Shown one piece after another: positions 61,035 to 64,000 of a DNA stretch of 64,000 nucleotides. The notes beneath the pieces are model-generated. The model was not told the DNA's origin, did not search any database, and saw only the letters and a list, made by a program, of their open reading frames with translations. Within the stretch, counting starts at the first letter, position 1; each line of letters begins with the position of its first letter. Origin of the DNA: Monomorium pharaonis (lineage: Eukaryota > Arthropoda > Insecta > Hymenoptera > Formicidae); contig NC_050475.1 in NCBI RefSeq assembly GCF_013373865.1, positions 16,538,358 through 16,602,357 of the forward strand. Direction: 5' to 3'. The position numbers were made by a program, and so were the translations under genes.

Positions 61035-64000
61035 TATTAGTTTAATACATTTGAAGCAGTAGATTTTTAAGTTTTTTTTTTTTTTAATAGCTGAATAGGT
61101 TGGCATCCCTACAGAGATAGAAATTCTTAGCTCAGTTTGGTTTATCATATTGCTTTTTATTTTCTTTATTCTACTTGGAACTTTTATTATTATCTTTGGA
61201 TCTTTACTCGTATAACTTTTTAAAATTTTAGCGAAACTTGCAATGTTTCAAAAACGCGCGATTACGTGCTGCTTTTCGCGATAGAAAGTAACTGATTTCC
61301 ATGTTTAGCATGGAAGAAAGATCACCGTAGACCCAGGGCGCATCTTCTTTTGTACTTGGACCGAAGAAGTTTTCTCGGAGGCGAAAGCGTAAGGGGCGGC
61401 TATTTTCCGTGAAAATTGTAGTCCCTAACCTTGTACATGCATATTTCATTCGGAACGGCGTAAGCCGCAGGCCAAGGGAGACATCTCTTCGCTTCTTCTT
61501 ATACAGCTCTGGCTAAGTCGCTCAAACTTGCCCGAACTTTGTCCGATTTAACCCTTCGGATCCGGTTCTTTTGCGTGCTTTTGTTTCTCTTTACAATTGA
61601 GCTACGATAGTTTAGCTTTTGGTCTCGTTTAAACGGGAAATTCGACAATTATTATATTATTTATAAATGACAAATTTTTCGATTGGACAAATGTTTTAAC
61701 ATTGAACATTAATTAATGACGCGTGCAGGATAATTTTATTTCTTAAATGGTCGTATTTGATTACAAAGGTATAAGTTATTTTCTTCATTATTTTAAGTAT
61801 AAATTCATAAAAAGGTCCACGAGAAGAGTAAACATTTCTTAAAAGCTTGAAATGGTTCAAGCTTATTTTCATTTTTGCAACATTACGTGGAAACTCACAT
61901 TTATTTTCGAACTTCCAAGACACTGCGCCCGCGGTTTAATGGCCACTACTCCACATAGGTAATGCTCGCCCTTTAACTATTTTTATCTCTCTTAAAATCC
62001 ATTTATTTATTAGCTCACTTACGGAGCTTTAACTTTTGCTCTCATGCATATATTCTATGTGTGCTCGAAGTAACGTACCGTTGGGTGTCGCGCACATGAT
62101 TCATACCAGCGCACGAAGTTGCCGGTCGTAAGTGTGTCTGCTTTTACGGGGACTCTATGGGGATCCACCCACTTTGGACGGTAGAGAATTTGTGAGAAAT
62201 TGCCAGAATTCATTACCTCCGTGATTGCGTTCCCTTGCGACCGATCTCTTGCAGGTTCACGCGTCGTGTTGAAGCACGGCAACGACCAATCAAAATTCGT
62301 ACGTGCCAGCTGAAACTCGCGAGAATTGATGCTCGCCTTTTTTTCGCGATAGCACGTTTAAAAAACTGCGTTATTGCGCGTAATGAATTTGAAAAAAAAA
62401 AAAAAAGTTTTACCTTGCACGCCCGGACTTACAGTTCATCAAAACACATGAGGTACGCGTTGAATCTCTTTTCGAGTATTATTGTTCGCGATAATTAAGC
62501 GAATTTCTTAAATTGCAAAAATCACACGGCATAAGAATAACGATTAATAATGTAAGAGAAGATTATGAATTATATTATTAATTACTAATCTTCTCTCTCT
62601 CTTTCTCTCTTTTTCTCTGCCACAGCAAAATTGTTAATTTTAGGTATGTACGTTCACATTCACCAATTTACAGAGGAAGGCTCATATTCTTGAATATTCG
62701 GTCGCGACATTGTCTGGTGGCTTTGTTCTCCGTTCCGGAATTATACTGTAATGCGAAGTCGTATTTAATTGCCCCGTCTGCTGACGTCTGTCTCCCACCT
62801 TGGAAGCGACGTTACCGAACGAGCGATTAGCAGGCTCGTCGTGGTTTATGAACACGAACGTCCCGTTATAGTTTGCTCGCGATGGGTCACTCAGTAGTTG
62901 GTTTCCGCGATGACTCGTAAGCTACACACGACCGGCATATCGTTTGTGAAATTCGTTCGAGGAATACATAAGCGATATTTTTCCTCATGAATATATAAAG
63001 ATAGTTTTAAGTGAATGACTTTGAATATGAATGAAACTTTAGCCGGACATTTTTTTTTTGCATTATTATTTTTGATATTAGGTATCTCGTGTATTAATCT
63101 TGAAATTAAGACGATAATAAAAGACGATTCTGGATCTTGATATAAATTGTTGTTTGAAACGTCCTGAACATTTCGTATATATATATATGTATATAATTGC
63201 TTCTGTCTGTCGATTCCAATCACAATGTTATACGTTTACGTAAGTAATATTAACGGACATTACGTAAGGCGCAATAAAATTCCTAGAGTTTGAAGTGCTC
63301 GTCGCGAAGAATACGAGTGGCGCCTGAAAACCTCTTATGCAGTGAAAATTGATAAAAAACAAGGGCATTTTTACTTACGGCGGGAAAGAAAATGTGTATC
63401 TTGGGAGTCTTTTCTTTTGCCTTTGAGCTAACGTAACAAAGGGTAACCGCATCGATCGAGAGGAAGTGCGAGCGCAGTTACAGAAATTTCAGCACGCAAA
63501 GGTTGATCGACCTGCGGTTCCGCCTTACGTGACGTGTTTCGCCGCGAGCGCGACCCCAAAACAAAAAGGGGAAACGAAAAAAAAAAAAGAAATACGCGTA
63601 ACGTTTTCTTTCTGCGGAGACAAAAGCTCCGTTTCCTTTCTAGACTCCAACGAACCGCCCGAAGGCTTTCAGCGAACCGCGTCAAGGGAAGCTACCGCTC
63701 TTCTCAACGCAACGTGGAAACTATCGTCAAAGCTTCCTTATGCGACTAGGAGAGAATAAAATGGCTAACGATGCGCTAGAACGTCTGAGCAATTCGTTAT
63801 CAGCGAACGTTTTAGGTTACGAGTCGCGTATGACTTATAAATTCGTGTGAAATAACGAACCTGATTACACAGATGTTGTAGAGCAAATGTTTACAAGTAC
63901 GCCAAGTGCGATAAGTATAACGCAACGTATATACACTACCGTGGGATTTCTATGTACCGATCGCCATAAATATAATTTCTACAAATTATAATACACGCAA
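61035..64000. other. Non-coding right end with weak exon-like openings
   Basis: It contains a T-rich tract, a CT-rich pyrimidine tract at about 62591-62618 followed by splice-like signals, and minus-strand openings at 61449-61228 and 62282-62055 with protein-like composition. The second has a GTACGT donor at 62078. I could not chain these by phase and do not call them genes. Confidence 0.4.

Noticed and set aside
63428..63760. 97-codon plus-strand ORF at the right edge
   Set aside because: Protein-like in places, but it runs through a poly-A stretch, has overlapping ORFs on both strands and no clear acceptor or donor.
1..64000. tRNA, rRNA, CRISPR, telomeric repeat or viral gene
   Set aside because: I looked for tRNA box B-like motifs, TTAGG arrays, regular spacer-repeat arrays and polymerase or capsid motifs, and found none that hold up by eye.

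Overview
This window looks like insect nuclear DNA, most likely hymenopteran and plausibly an ant; that is an inference. The background is AT-rich, yet CpG is not depleted and moderate-GC, CpG-rich islands alternate with AT-rich stretches. Dinucleotide microsatellites are common, there are many short palindromic DNA-transposon remnants (MITE-like elements), and no open reading frame is long enough to be an intact intronless gene. I see no operons, CRISPR arrays, tRNA, rRNA or intact transposase. Almost all short ORFs are chance openings.

Layout. (1) Positions 1-10,834 appear to be the 5' part of a minus-strand gene. A short first coding exon (10,834-10,804) ends in a consensus GTGAGT donor. 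Two weaker candidate exons lie far downstream at 7,726-7,630 and 2,338-2,202, in AT-rich introns full of MITE-like palindromes. (2) Positions 10,835-13,530 are a CpG-rich region between two divergent start codons, probably a shared or back-to-back promoter. Inside it a segment of about 440-500 bases is tandemly duplicated, and the first copy carries a 132-base MITE absent from the second. (3) A plus-strand gene starts at 13,531 with a signal-peptide exon (13,531-13,591, phase-1 donor). Its first intron is very long. (4) Positions 13,592-51,275 are read as that intron, with nothing convincingly coding. At 51,276 a strong polypyrimidine tract and CAG acceptor run directly into GTAAGC. This is either the start of a 108-base in-phase exon or a recursive-splicing (ratchet) site. 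(5) Positions 51,384-64,000 hold more intron-like sequence, several MITEs, a possible minus-strand terminal exon with an AATAAA signal (60,120-59,901), and a second ratchet-like site near 62,644.

The most interesting items are the duplicated promoter segment with its MITE-filled and MITE-free copies, the ratchet-like splice sites, the nested MITE cluster at about 7.0-7.4 kb, and a 212-base element built from four alternating inverted copies of one module. Neither host gene could be named from the sequence. All exon calls rest on splice signals, reading frame and protein-like composition, without homology or transcript data.
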